Source: Aquimonas sp046318115
GTDB taxonomy: Bacteria; Pseudomonadota; Gammaproteobacteria; Xanthomonadales; Xanthomonadaceae
Assembly: GCA_046318115.1 (NCBI GenBank)
Contig: JBKCVA010000123.1
Coordinates: 1 to 64,000, forward strand
Direction: 5' to 3'
DNA length: 64,000 nucleotides
Shown: piece after piece, positions 18,301 to 25,551 of the stretch
How the letters are laid out: every line of letters starts with the position of its first letter
Position numbering within the stretch: the stretch's first letter is position 1
Position numbers and translations under genes: made by a program
The notes under the pieces: generated by a model
What the model was told of the DNA's origin: nothing
The model's input: only the letters and a program-made list of their open reading frames with translations
Database searches by the model: none

Positions 18301-19350
18301 CGCCAGCTCGTCGAGGCTGTAGCCGACGATCTCCGCCCAGCGCGCATTGAAGCGTGTCTCGCCGGTCTGGACATTCCATTCCCAGGTGCCCGCCCGGGTG
18401 CCTTCCAGCACCATCGCCAGCCGACGGCGCTCCTCTTCAAGTGCGGTCTGGGCCAGGTGGCGCTGGGTGATGTCGTGCATGACCACTTGGGCGCCTTCGG
18501 TGTTCCCCAGGCTGTCTCTGACGGGGCCGCCGCTGGCAAGTACGAAGCGCGCCGGCTGGCCGCGCGCACGGATGCACATTTCGACGTCGCGCAGCGTCTC
18601 GCCCCGATAGGCGCGCACCAGAGGAATCCGTTCGGGGCTCAGCAGCGTTTCGCCGTCCGCTTCATACAGGTCGAAGCGCTCGGCCCATTCACCCTGCGGC
18701 ACGCGCATGGGATCGCAGCCGTGCCAGTCTCGAGCAACTCCGTTGAACTGTCTCAGTTCGCCGCGGGCATTGCAGGCGACCACGCCGTCGGGCAGCGCCT
18801 CAAGCAGCTGCGCAAGCGCACGCTCGCCGCGCTCGGCGCGCTTCTGCGCCAGCCGCGCTTCAATGAGATGCGAGCCCAGTGCGGCCAGCGTCGCCAGTTG
18901 CTCGCGTTGGCTCGATGTCAGCGAGCGGGGCTCGGTGTCGATTACGCACAGGGTGCCGATCGGGTAACCGCCCGGCCCATGAAGTGGGGCGCCGGCGTAG
19001 AGGCGGATCGCAGGCGCATCGGTCACCAGCGGATTGTTGCGGAAGCGCGGGTCCTCGCGGGCGTCCGGGACTTCCATCACGGCGTCACCCAGGATGGCGT
19101 AGGCGCAGAAGGCCAGCTCGCGAGGTGTTTCGGTCGCGTCGAGGCCGACACGGCTCTTGAACCACTGCCGATGCTGGTCCACCAGCGAGACCAACGAAAT
19201 CGGTGTGCCGCAGATCGAGGCGGCGAGGCGGGTCAGATCGTCGAAGACCACCTCCGCCTCGGTATCGAGCAATTCGGCCGCCTGCAGGGAGCCGAGGCGT
19301 TCGGCCTCGTTGGCCGGCCGAGGGGCGCCAGAGTCGGGAGCGCCGTGCAT
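15394..19350 (-). CDS. Hybrid sensor histidine kinase: GAF, multiple PAS, HisKA, HATPase, two receivers
   Basis: Very large cytoplasmic sensor kinase, 1318 aa, with no transmembrane segment. Order: GAF at about 30-165 (ICGTPISLVSLVDQHRQWFK), some five PAS modules at about 180-830 (for example HGCDPMRVPQGEW and QLRKRYITREGATVWAVL), HisKA with His840 in STVSHELRTPLTS, HATPase with NLISNAIKFSP, DRGRGVPEAF and GTGLGLAISREL, then two receivers with Asp1122 (TLDLSL) and Asp1243 (VLDLMLPDGDG). The second PAS block is of the type with W-W-S aromatic clusters (TWEWNVQTGETRF). It lies two bases after the HDOD gene and overlaps the response regulator, so the three form one signalling operon. The signal is unknown; redox or light sensing by GAF/PAS is possible, but no cofactor residue can be assigned. 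Confidence 0.93.
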   Translation of the reverse strand: MHGAPDSGAPRPANEAERLGSLQAAELLDTEAEVVFDDLTRLAASICGTPISLVSLVDQHRQWFKSRVGLDATETPRELAFCAYAILGDAVMEVPDAREDPRFRNNPLVTDAPAIRLYAGAPLHGPGGYPIGTLCVIDTEPRSLTSSQREQLATLAALGSHLIEARLAQKRAERGERALAQLLEALPDGVVACNARGELRQFNGVARDWHGCDPMRVPQGEWAERFDLYEADGETLLSPERIPLVRAYRGETLRDVEMCIRARGQPARFVLASGGPVRDSLGNTEGAQVVMHDITQRHLAQTALEEERRRLAMVLEGTRAGTWEWNVQTGETRFNARWAEIVGYSLDELAPISIQTWMDLAHPDDLAESALRLGAHFRGEAEQYDSVCRMRHKRGHWVWVHDRGRVMSRDADGQPLWMAGTHIEVTELRQAQTRMEQALAELQSIIAGALDVSIIATDAEGTIRLFSPGAERLLGYRADDMIGKCTPAIFHDPEEVQARGFDLSAREGRTVEGFDVFVDAARRDIVETRQWTYVRRDGGRRQVRLSVSSIRDPAGRLDGFVGIAIDLTELAQQTRARAESEDRFQGAFRASALGLALVSPEGCYLQVNPALCSMLGYSAEELLAGNFDQFTHPDDLPINIELLGQTLAGKLPGYQLRKRYITREGATVWAVLAASLVRDGDGRPLYFVQQVLDITTRVRAEEALRASEAKLSELFRLSPVGIALNRMDDGAFLEANPEFYRMLGYSEERFRRLSYWDITPIDYEAQERVQLAKLQSLGRYGPYEKEYLHADGHRMPVLLHGVRFQPGGSGDVLILSVVQDISERKRLERIKSEFVSTVSHELRTPLTSISGALDLVVGGALGPLPGEAHDLLQLAQRNARRLGSLVGDLLDLEKLLAGKISLNKSLQNLGGLLVDTVAALQPYAERFDVKVQLHPPPDVQLNTDPGRFSQILTNLISNAIKFSPRAGRVEILAVLEDEAVELQVLDRGRGVPEAFRGQLFQSFAQAEAGSDRSQEGTGLGLAISRELTGRLGGDIGYRPRDGGGSCFWLRLPVMPVLPDARRTPPAPPSTHPCVLVVEDDPDMAAVIGMLLEREGFEPLHADSIESAKTQLLKADVQAITLDLSLGEERGEDLLDWLRSTPETADLPVLVVSGHADRLPALDPNIERMQKPLRLPALTGALHSLIGRRLNRERTQILCVEDDQDSLKQIAAALGPLGEITFARTLAQARAAIHARRFDLVVLDLMLPDGDGRSLLPLLPKDPSPPVLVFSEQTLSPDATLQFAAVLGKAGTAKSRLTDVGRLLLSHPSADFDPPGNQA

Positions 19351-19352
19351 GC

Positions 19353-20240
19353 CTAGAACTTCAGTGTTTCGATGAGCTGAGCGACCTCAGCGGCCGACTC
19401 GTGCAGGATTTCCTGAAGAGTGTCTTCGCCCACCAGCATGTCGATGGAGGCCAAGCGAGTGGCCGGGGGTTGGGCCGGGTCCTGCCAGCGCAGCGGATGC
19501 GTGACCGGCGCCAGCACATCCGCCAGCAGCAGGGTGTCTCCCAGCGTTTCGGGTGGCAGCGAAAGCATGCCCCGCCAGTAGTCTTCGATGCCCTCGATCA
19601 CCGCTGCCGGCACCTGCAGCTTTTGCAGCACCGCGAGACTGAGATCGCGCTCGACGCGCTGGTCGGTATCGATGTCAGCCCCTGAGCTTTCCGAGCCCTC
19701 CGCCAGCTCGACTGCCAGCGGCGCTTCGATGCGCAGAAGCGCCGGGAATTGCGCAGCGCGCGAAATCAGATAGAAGCCGCCGATGTCCTGCACCAGGCCG
19801 GCAAACAGGGCGGTCTCGGGATTCTGGCCGGTGACCTTCTGCGCCAGCACGCGCGCCAAAGCGGCGACATGGGCGGTGCGCTCCCACAGTTGGCGTGCCG
19901 CTGCTTGCTGTCGCGGACTGCCCCCACCCCCCGCCATCTGCCGGGTCACCAGCGCCATGGCCAAGGTGCGCAGAGTCGAGAAGCCCAGCCGGTTGACCGC
20001 GGTCTTCACGTCCGAGACCTCACGCCCGCTGCGGTTGTAGGCCACCGAATTGGCCATGCCGACCGCCCGCGCCGAGAGCAACGGATCGGCCTGGATCAGG
20101 CGCGCGGCCTGGTCGACCGAGCAGTCCGGGTCGTCCAGCGCGGTCTTGATCTTCAGCGCCAGCTGCGCATGCGTCGGGAAGCTCAGCTCACCGCTCGCGG
20201 CGTCGCGGGCGATGCTGCGCAGGGCTTCGAGTCGGTCCAT
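19353..20240 (-). CDS. HDOD domain signalling protein
   Basis: Protein of 295 aa with an HDOD domain (LALKIKTALDDPDCSVDQAA, RLIQADPLLSARAVGMANSV), a relative of HD phosphohydrolases that lacks the metal-binding HD pair and usually works as a signalling scaffold. It is the first gene of the HDOD-kinase-regulator operon; the kinase starts two bases after its stop. The region VKTAVNRLGFSTLRTLAMAL is the characteristic helix of the family. Its output is unknown. Confidence 0.88.
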   Translation of the reverse strand: MDRLEALRSIARDAASGELSFPTHAQLALKIKTALDDPDCSVDQAARLIQADPLLSARAVGMANSVAYNRSGREVSDVKTAVNRLGFSTLRTLAMALVTRQMAGGGGSPRQQAAARQLWERTAHVAALARVLAQKVTGQNPETALFAGLVQDIGGFYLISRAAQFPALLRIEAPLAVELAEGSESSGADIDTDQRVERDLSLAVLQKLQVPAAVIEGIEDYWRGMLSLPPETLGDTLLLADVLAPVTHPLRWQDPAQPPATRLASIDMLVGEDTLQEILHESAAEVAQLIETLKF

Positions 20241-20576
20241 GGGTTCCTTGGCGTCGATGGCAGCGGGTCCAAAGGCTGGGGATGCAAGTTTCTCGCCGCG
20301 GGGGGTGTCGGTGGGCCGGCGCCCTCTTGAGACAGCGATGATGGACCCGCCAGGGACCTGCTGCGGGGGCGCCCCTGTTCGGCAAGGGCCGGCTCAGAGC
20401 GTGTGAAAGAACACCCGGACGCCGTAGCGAAGGCGTCGCTGGGCGTCCGTGGCAAAGCGCGGTGCGTGAATTCGAGGGCGTTTGGTGGACCCAATGACCG
20501 CGGAATTCGCGTAGCGCGCTGCCGTCACGGGCGTCCAGAGGCGGCCGCAGTCGGCGTATGGTCTTCTCACCTGCGC
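20241..20576. other. Intergenic region between rimI and the HDOD operon
   Basis: 336 bases with no credible gene. It should contain the promoter of the HDOD operon (transcribed leftwards). An imperfect inverted repeat GGACGCC...GGGCGTCC spans roughly 20416-20450 and could form a hairpin. Confidence 0.4.
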
Positions 20577-21056
20577 TCAGTCCCCTTCGGGCAGCAGCTC
20601 CAGCGCCATGACAATCGCATCCTCCCGCCCGCCTACAGCCGGGTAGTAGTTCGCGCGGCGGGCGATCTCGTTGAAGCCCATCGAGTCGTAGAGCGCGATC
20701 GCATGCGGGTTGGAGGGGCGTACTTCGAGGAAGATCCGCTCGGCGCGGTGCCAGCGGGCCAGGTCGATCAGCCGACGCATCAGGCGGCGCCCGTGGCCTT
20801 CGCCCTGATGGCGCGGCGAAACGCAGACATTCAGCACATGGGCCTCGCCAGCGGCGGCGCTCAGCACGCCATAGCCGAGCAGTCCGTTGCCGGTATCCAG
20901 TACCCAGCACGCGTATCCCGCGCGCAGGCAGTCGCGGAAGATCGTGTGCGTCCAGGGAAAGGCGTAGGCCTCGAGTTCGATGCGCATCACGGCATCGACA
21001 TCCGCCTCGGTCATTGGCCTCAGTTGGGCGGTTTCAGGCAGCGCGCGCGCGTTCAT
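20577..21056 (-). CDS. rimI: Ribosomal protein S18 alanine N-acetyltransferase
   Basis: GNAT acetyltransferase, 159 aa, that acetylates the N-terminal alanine of ribosomal protein S18. The acetyl-CoA pyrophosphate loop is seen as SPRHQGEGHGRRLMRRLI and the C-terminal tyrosine/asparagine region as ALYDSMGFNEIARRANYY. It overlaps the holD gene upstream by four bases (ATGA), the order also found in Escherichia coli (holD-rimI). It is the last gene of the long pssA-mla chain. Confidence 0.92.
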   Translation of the reverse strand: MNARALPETAQLRPMTEADVDAVMRIELEAYAFPWTHTIFRDCLRAGYACWVLDTGNGLLGYGVLSAAAGEAHVLNVCVSPRHQGEGHGRRLMRRLIDLARWHRAERIFLEVRPSNPHAIALYDSMGFNEIARRANYYPAVGGREDAIVMALELLPEGD

Positions 21057-21427
21057 GCATCGAGCAGCTTGCGGCGCAGGCGGCGCAGGGCGGGCCAGGC
21101 CGCACGTTTGGCGGCGGCACTGCCGCGCAGCGAAACGAGGCCGGGCAGGGTCGCGTCGGCGTGCTGCGCGTCACGACCGAGCGACAGCAGCGGGCCATCA
21201 CCCGCCGCTTCCGTGCAGATCTCATGGACACCGATGTCGATCGCGCGCAGCACGGCCAGCAGCATTGCGTCCTGCATCAAGGATTCGAGGGTCTCGGTCG
21301 CGGCGATTCGCAGTCTTGCCGGCGCTGCGGGAACTGGGCGATCGCGCACGCGCAGGGGCTTCAAACCCAGAGCCCGCGCCAGCCGGAGTTGCTCCGCCGG
21401 GTGTGCGGTGGGTGCGATCCGGCTCAC
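21053..21427 (-). CDS. holD: Probable DNA polymerase III psi subunit (HolD-like)
   Basis: Small protein of 124 aa assigned as HolD, the clamp-loader accessory subunit that links chi and SSB to the replisome. The identity rests on position (immediately upstream of rimI with a 4-base overlap, as in enterics) and on pattern: LGLKPLRVRD near the N-terminus, a central MLLAVLRAIDIG, and the C-terminal AAAKRAAWPALRRL, which matches the HolD pattern of a small residue-K/R-A-xW-xx-L helix. Overall similarity is weak, as is usual for HolD. The start overlaps the PqiC-type gene stop. Confidence 0.65.
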   Translation of the reverse strand: MSRIAPTAHPAEQLRLARALGLKPLRVRDRPVPAAPARLRIAATETLESLMQDAMLLAVLRAIDIGVHEICTEAAGDGPLLSLGRDAQHADATLPGLVSLRGSAAAKRAAWPALRRLRRKLLDA

Positions 21428-22059
21428 GGCGCGGCCTCGACCAGTGCTGCGCCGACATCGCGCAGGAAGCTGTCAAAGGCCTGGTCCGTGGCTGCCCCCA
21501 GCGCCTGTACCGACGCGGCGAGGCTGTCGTCAGCGGCGGCGGCGGTGGCTGTGTACTCCTTCTCGACCAGCGGTTCGGCGGCATCGCGGCGGCTGACGCG
21601 AAGGCGCAGGCCGACGTGGGCCTCGTAACCGCCGCCCGCGCGCGGCACGCGCTCGAAGCGCTCGATGCGGCCCGTCACCCACACGGCCGGCAGCCGCGTG
21701 GAGAGCTGGTCGGTGACACGCCCGGCGGCCCCGGCCGCGTACAGCCGCGCGATCAGCCGACGCTGCAGCAGGTAGCCCGGCGGGTCGACCCAGAGGTGGT
21801 AGTGGTATGCGCGCAGCCGCTGGCCGTTGGGGTCCAACGCGTACAGCAGGGCCTGGTCGGCGTGCAGGCCGTCGGCCTCCAGGCGCTGCACCACGATCGG
21901 CAGCGCGCTCGGCGTGCCCAGGCGGGCGGGCGCGGCGGCCGCCGGCAGTCGATGCCAGGTCGTTTCGGGAATGCCCGGCGCGCTGGCGCAGGCACCCAGC
22001 AGGAGGAGCGCGGATGCGAGCAGCGCGCGCAAAGATCGAGTGGGCACGCGCAGGCTCAT
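21424..22059 (-). CDS. ABC-type transport auxiliary lipoprotein (PqiC/DUF330 type)
   Basis: Outer-membrane-directed lipoprotein, 211 aa, of the PqiC family, which accompanies MCE-domain lipid transporters. A lipobox LLGACAS follows a signal peptide. Family features are WHRLPAA near the N-terminus, IVVQRLEADGLHADQALLYAL and the central YHYHLWVDPPGYLLQRRL, typical of YmbA/PqiC. It overlaps the MCE gene upstream by four bases and holD downstream by four. It is the accessory lipoprotein expected for the Mla-type system here. Confidence 0.8.
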   Translation of the reverse strand: MSLRVPTRSLRALLASALLLLGACASAPGIPETTWHRLPAAAAPARLGTPSALPIVVQRLEADGLHADQALLYALDPNGQRLRAYHYHLWVDPPGYLLQRRLIARLYAAGAAGRVTDQLSTRLPAVWVTGRIERFERVPRAGGGYEAHVGLRLRVSRRDAAEPLVEKEYTATAAAADDSLAASVQALGAATDQAFDSFLRDVGAALVEAAP

Positions 22060-22970
22060 TCCACCGGGTCCTCTGGCGGGGTATAGATCAGTCGGCTCGG
22101 ATTGCGTCGGATCTCGCGGGTGAACTCATCCATGTTGCGGCTTGAGCTCTCCAGATGACGCGTGATGGAGTCGATGCGGCGGGCGATGGTGCCGAGCGTG
22201 CGTTCGAGATCGGCGACCGCCTCGCGCAGGTCGGGGCGATTCTCGTCGACAGTGGCGTTCAGCGAGTCCAACAGCCTGTCGGCGCGTGCCTGCGTCGCCG
22301 ACAGCTCGGCCGAGAGCTGCTGCACGTTCGCCAGACTTGCGCGGATCGCCTCGCGGTTGGGCGCATCGAGAATCGCGTTGACGCCGTCGGCGGCGGTGTT
22401 GAGCCGTCCCATCAGCGCCTGCGCCTCGCTGAGCAGGGCCGGCGCACTGGCGTCGACGGCGGCGCCGATCGAGTCCAGCCGCTGGGCGAGGTTCTCCAGC
22501 ATCGGCCGCAGGCGCTCTTTGGACAGCGCGTTCACTTCGCCGGCCAGATCGGCCATGGCGACAAACAGATCGGCACCCTCGCGGCTCGCCAGCTCTCCGC
22601 CCTCGGCCAGCATCGCAGCGCTGCTGCCCTCGCGGATCGCGATCGCCACGTCGGCCAGCAGGCCGGTCGACTGCAGGGCGGCGATGCTGTCTTCGGGGAT
22701 CGGCCAGTCCGCGCGCAGGGCAAGTTCGACCCGGTAGCGGGTGCGGCCCTGGCTGCGGTCCGGCGTGATGGCCTCGACCTGACCGATGCGGAAGCCCTCG
22801 TAGAACACCGGCGCGCCGGGGCCGAGACCGGTCACGTTCGCGTAGTGCGCGTGGTAGCTCAGCGCAGTGCCGCTTCGCCCTGTGATCGAGAACAGGGCGA
22901 ACAGCAGCAGGCTGAAGGCGACCAGCACCACCGCACCCACCAGGCTGTAGTTGATCCCGTCGCGCTTCAT
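22056..22970 (-). CDS. mlaD: MCE domain protein (MlaD-like substrate-binding subunit)
   Basis: Inner-membrane-anchored periplasmic MCE protein, 304 aa, of a phospholipid-transporting ABC system. One N-terminal transmembrane segment (LVGAVVLVAFSLLLFALFSI) precedes the MCE domain (THE GLGPGAPVFYEGFRIGQVEAI motif is visible), and a long coiled-coil-like helical tail follows (QLSAELSATQARADRLLDSL). It is longer than E. coli MlaD (about 180 aa) because of that tail, as in PqiB/YebT-type or Mycobacterium-type proteins. It is 340 bases downstream of mlaF, the gap being filled by repeats, and overlaps the PqiC-type gene. Confidence 0.85.
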   Translation of the reverse strand: MKRDGINYSLVGAVVLVAFSLLLFALFSITGRSGTALSYHAHYANVTGLGPGAPVFYEGFRIGQVEAITPDRSQGRTRYRVELALRADWPIPEDSIAALQSTGLLADVAIAIREGSSAAMLAEGGELASREGADLFVAMADLAGEVNALSKERLRPMLENLAQRLDSIGAAVDASAPALLSEAQALMGRLNTAADGVNAILDAPNREAIRASLANVQQLSAELSATQARADRLLDSLNATVDENRPDLREAVADLERTLGTIARRIDSITRHLESSSRNMDEFTREIRRNPSRLIYTPPEDPVE

Positions 22971-23096
22971 CCGGCTGTCCTGTTCATGCCGGCGCAGTTT
23001 AGGCGTGCACGCCGGCCCTCGCGAGCGGGCGGTGATGTTGGAAAGCCCTTGTTCCCGATAAGCGACATGCCTCCGCCCTTGCGCTGAGTTCGATGA

Positions 23097-23210
23097 TCAA
23101 GCCCCTCTCCCCTCGTGGGAGAGGGGTTGGGGAGAGGGGGCAGACTTGCGGCAAGTGTCATCCCCCTCTCCCCCGACCCCTCTCCCACCAGGGGAGAGGG
23201 CGGAATTGCG
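23097..23210. repeat. CCCCTCTCCC/GGGAGAGGG hairpin-forming element
   Basis: Two back-to-back palindromic blocks: CCCTCTCCC, CTCGT, GGGAGAGGG at 23101-23124 and a second block of the same composition near 23164-23208, with GGTTGGGGAGAGGG between. The type is common in Xanthomonadaceae intergenic DNA. A related element lies at 32509-32540. Confidence 0.75.
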
Positions 23211-23252
23211 CGCCGTCGCGCCCCTGCGCTGGGCATTCCGGGCACGTAGACA

Positions 23253-23307
23253 ACCCCCAATCCCAATCCCAATCCCCAATCCCGAATCCCGAATCCCCAA
23301 TCCCCGC
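23253..23307. repeat. AATCCCC direct-repeat tract (copy 1)
   Basis: About eight imperfect repeats of AATCCC(C/G) ending 4 bases before the stop of mlaF. Sister tracts lie at 24109-24136 (inverted) and 24395-24424, so this ABC gene is bounded on both sides by the same repeat. Confidence 0.85.
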
Positions 23308-23310
23308 TCT

Positions 23311-24138
23311 TCATCCCTCTTCCTCGGTCAGCCGCTTGAGGTACTCGTCGACGTTGACCTCGATCTCGCGCGGGCGGCGATTGAGCAGGTCCTGGATGCG
23401 CGGGTGCTCGGAGGCGCGCACTTCGGCCACCGTGCCGGTCATCAGCACATTGCCGTGGTCGAGCACGGTGATGGAATCGGCGATCTTGAAGGCCGACTCC
23501 AGCTCGTGGGTGACCACCACGATGCTCATGCGCATGGCGTCACGCAGCTGCAGCATCAACTCGTCGAGCTCGGCCGAGACGACGGGATCGAGCCCGGCCG
23601 AGGGCTCGTCGAAGAACAGCAGCTTCGGGTCCATCACGATCGCCCGCGCCAGCGCCGCGCGCTTGACCATGCCGCCCGAGAGCTGGCCCGGCATCAGGTC
23701 CTGGAAGCCTCCCAGGTTGACGACTTCGAGCTTCAGGCGGCTCATGATGCGGATGGTGTTCTCGTCGAGCCGCGTGTGCTCGCGCAGCGGCAGGGCGACG
23801 TTCTCGCCGACCGTCATCGAGGTGAACAGCGCACCGCCCTGGAAGCTCACCCCCAGCTGCCGGCGTATCGCGAGCATTTGCGCTGGCGAGGCGCGTGCGA
23901 TGTCGGTGCCGAACAGCCGCACCGAGCCAGCCGCGGGCTTCTGCAGGCCCAGCAGATGCCGCAGCAGGGTGCTCTTTCCCGAGCCCGAGCCGCCCATGAT
24001 CACCCGGATCTCGCCGGGGTGAACCCGGAAATCGATGCCGTGCAGGATGCGCCGACGGCCGTAGTAGGCCTGCAGGCCGTGGACGTCGATGAGCGGGTCT
24101 GGAGAGCCGGGATTGGGAATTGGGGATTGGGGATTCAA
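23311..24138 (-). CDS. mlaF: ABC transporter ATP-binding protein MlaF-like
   Basis: ATPase of the Mla phospholipid transporter, 275 aa. Walker A is GGSGSGKSTLL, signature GQLSGGMVKRAALARAI (the LSGGM variant typical of MlaF), Walker B LLFFDEPSAGLDP and the H-loop VVTHELE. No ATG is available: the supported start is TTG at 24138, with GGGAGG seven bases upstream and a stop eight codons upstream. The first dozen codons translate an AATCCCC repeat (NPQSPIPNPGSP) before the conserved LIDVHGLQAYYGRR. So a repeat has replaced or extended the original 5' end. It is separated from mlaE by 289 bases and from mlaD by 340, unlike its overlapping neighbours. Confidence 0.9.
   Translation of the reverse strand: MNPQSPIPNPGSPDPLIDVHGLQAYYGRRRILHGIDFRVHPGEIRVIMGGSGSGKSTLLRHLLGLQKPAAGSVRLFGTDIARASPAQMLAIRRQLGVSFQGGALFTSMTVGENVALPLREHTRLDENTIRIMSRLKLEVVNLGGFQDLMPGQLSGGMVKRAALARAIVMDPKLLFFDEPSAGLDPVVSAELDELMLQLRDAMRMSIVVVTHELESAFKIADSITVLDHGNVLMTGTVAEVRASEHPRIQDLLNRRPREIEVNVDEYLKRLTEEEG
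24109..24136. repeat. AATCCCC direct-repeat tract (copy 2, inverted, inside mlaF start)
   Basis: Repeat GGGATT/GGGGATT in the opposite orientation to copies 1 and 3, lying inside the first dozen codons of mlaF and coding for NPQSPIPNP on the minus strand. Confidence 0.85.
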
Positions 24139-24427
24139 AGCCTGGCCTCCCAGCTGTCATCGTCAGTCGGACGAGTGAGCGTCTGGTTTCTTGGCTTCGC
24201 ATCGCATGCCGGCGCGAGGCGCGCAGAGCTGAGTCCCGGCGCGCTTTGCCGATAGAAGTCCCGACTCTTGCAGGCGCGGATCAGGTCGACAAGTCGAAGC
24301 CGACGGGCTCCCGTCTTCGCTGGGGAGACGATCGCGCTGCCTGTTGGCGTGCTGGCGCGGATGCGCTCACGGCAACCTGCAGCCCTTCGGCTGCGAATCC
24401 CCAATCCCCAATCCCCAATCCCCGCTC
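24139..24427. other. Spacer between mlaE and mlaF with third AATCCCC tract
   Basis: 289 bases with no gene. It ends with a perfect AATCCCC tract at 24395-24424, next to the mlaE stop, and contains the mlaF ribosome binding site (GGGAGG on the minus strand near 24146-24151). Its presence splits an otherwise overlapping gene chain. Confidence 0.6.
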
Positions 24428-25225
24428 TCATCGATTGAGGAAGAAGGAAAACAACATATCCGCCACCACGATCGCGCTGATCGACAGCACGACGGCGCGG
24501 GTGGTGGCGCGGCCGACGCCTTCGGCGCCGCCGCTGACGGAGAACCCTGTGCTTGTCCCGATCAGGGTGATGAGGACGGCGAAGACGACGGACTTCGACA
24601 GGCCCTCCCAGAGGTCGCGCGGCTCCAGCAGCTGCAGGGTGCGGTTCAAGTAGGCGCTGACGTCCATGTCCAGTGGGCCCGAGGCGTACAGCCCGGCGCC
24701 GGTGAGCGCCACCAGGTTCGCGAACACCGTCAGCACCGGCACCATGACCAGCATCGCCAGCAGCGCGGGGGCGACCAGGTAGCGCACCGGGTCGATGCCG
24801 GTGACCGCCAGCGCATCCACTTCCTGCGAGACGACCATCGAGCCCAGGCGTGCGGCCAGCGCCGAGCCGGTGCGGCCGGCGACCACGATGGCGGTGATCA
24901 GGGCGCCGAACTCGCGGGTGATCGATTTGGCGGTGGCGATGATGACCTGGCTTTCGGCGCCAAACTCACTGAGTGCGGCGATGAACTGGATGCCCAGCAT
25001 CACGCCGATGGTCAGCGACAGCAGGCTGATGATCGGCAGCGCATCGACGCCGATCTGGCGCATCTGCTCGGCGACCATGCGCGGCCGCACCGGCTGCCCG
25101 CGCGCCCAGCCGGCGCCGATGAAGTACAGGCTTTCGACGAACAGCATGGCCGCGTAGCCGATCTCGCCCAGCAGCTGCACGCTGCGGCGGCCGACGCGAT
25201 CGAGCAGGGCGTTCGCCGCCTTCAT
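24428..25225 (-). CDS. mlaE: MlaE-like phospholipid ABC permease
   Basis: Inner-membrane permease of the Mla lipid transporter, 265 aa. The family core is seen in LISLLSLTIGVMLGIQ-like segments and GRTGSALAARLGSMVVSQEVDAL, followed by ALAVTGIDPVRYLVAPALLA. About five transmembrane segments, no signal peptide. The start overlaps the STAS gene by four bases (ATGA), which suggests coupled expression and points to the STAS protein as the MlaB-like subunit. Confidence 0.92.
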   Translation of the reverse strand: MKAANALLDRVGRRSVQLLGEIGYAAMLFVESLYFIGAGWARGQPVRPRMVAEQMRQIGVDALPIISLLSLTIGVMLGIQFIAALSEFGAESQVIIATAKSITREFGALITAIVVAGRTGSALAARLGSMVVSQEVDALAVTGIDPVRYLVAPALLAMLVMVPVLTVFANLVALTGAGLYASGPLDMDVSAYLNRTLQLLEPRDLWEGLSKSVVFAVLITLIGTSTGFSVSGGAEGVGRATTRAVVLSISAIVVADMLFSFFLNR

Positions 25226-25551
25226 GCGGGCGCGCCGCCCTCCAGCGATTCGTGGATCTCGAACACGCGATCCAGCCGCGCCAGCTTGAGCACCGAGCGC
25301 ACCGGCGCGCTGACCGCGATGAGCACGAAGCGCTGGCCGCGTCCGCGCGCGTTCTGGAAGCCCTCGACGAGTGCGGCGATGCCCGAACTGTCGATGTAGC
25401 GCACCGCGGCAAGGTCCACCGCCACCGGGCCGCCGCCGTTGAGCGCGGCCAGCACGGCCTGGCGCACTTGGGCCGACCAGCTCAGGTCGACTTCGCCGGC
25501 AAGGCGCACCACGGTGTGGCCGGCTTCGGTCAAGGTCTGGCAGTCGTTCAT
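25222..25551 (-). CDS. STAS domain protein, anti-sigma antagonist-like / MlaB-like
   Basis: STAS domain of 109 aa. The start at 25551 overlaps the preceding phosphatase gene by four bases. The phosphorylatable motif DSSG is present at Asp54-Gly57 (RYIDSSGIAALVEG), with Ser55 aligned to the phosphorylated serine of SpoIIAA/RsbV. Escherichia coli MlaB, also a STAS protein, has DTGG at this place and is not known to be controlled by a kinase. Here the intact DSSG, the adjacent phosphatase/kinase-domain protein and the 4-base overlap with mlaE support a phospho-switched MlaB. It could instead act on a sigma-factor pathway; both roles are possible. Confidence 0.85.
   Translation of the reverse strand: MNDCQTLTEAGHTVVRLAGEVDLSWSAQVRQAVLAALNGGGPVAVDLAAVRYIDSSGIAALVEGFQNARGRGQRFVLIAVSAPVRSVLKLARLDRVFEIHESLEGGAPA

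Noticed and set aside
16549..19356. Long plus-strand open frame opposite the hybrid kinase
   Set aside because: Antisense shadow of a recognised multidomain kinase; no coherent domains in its product.
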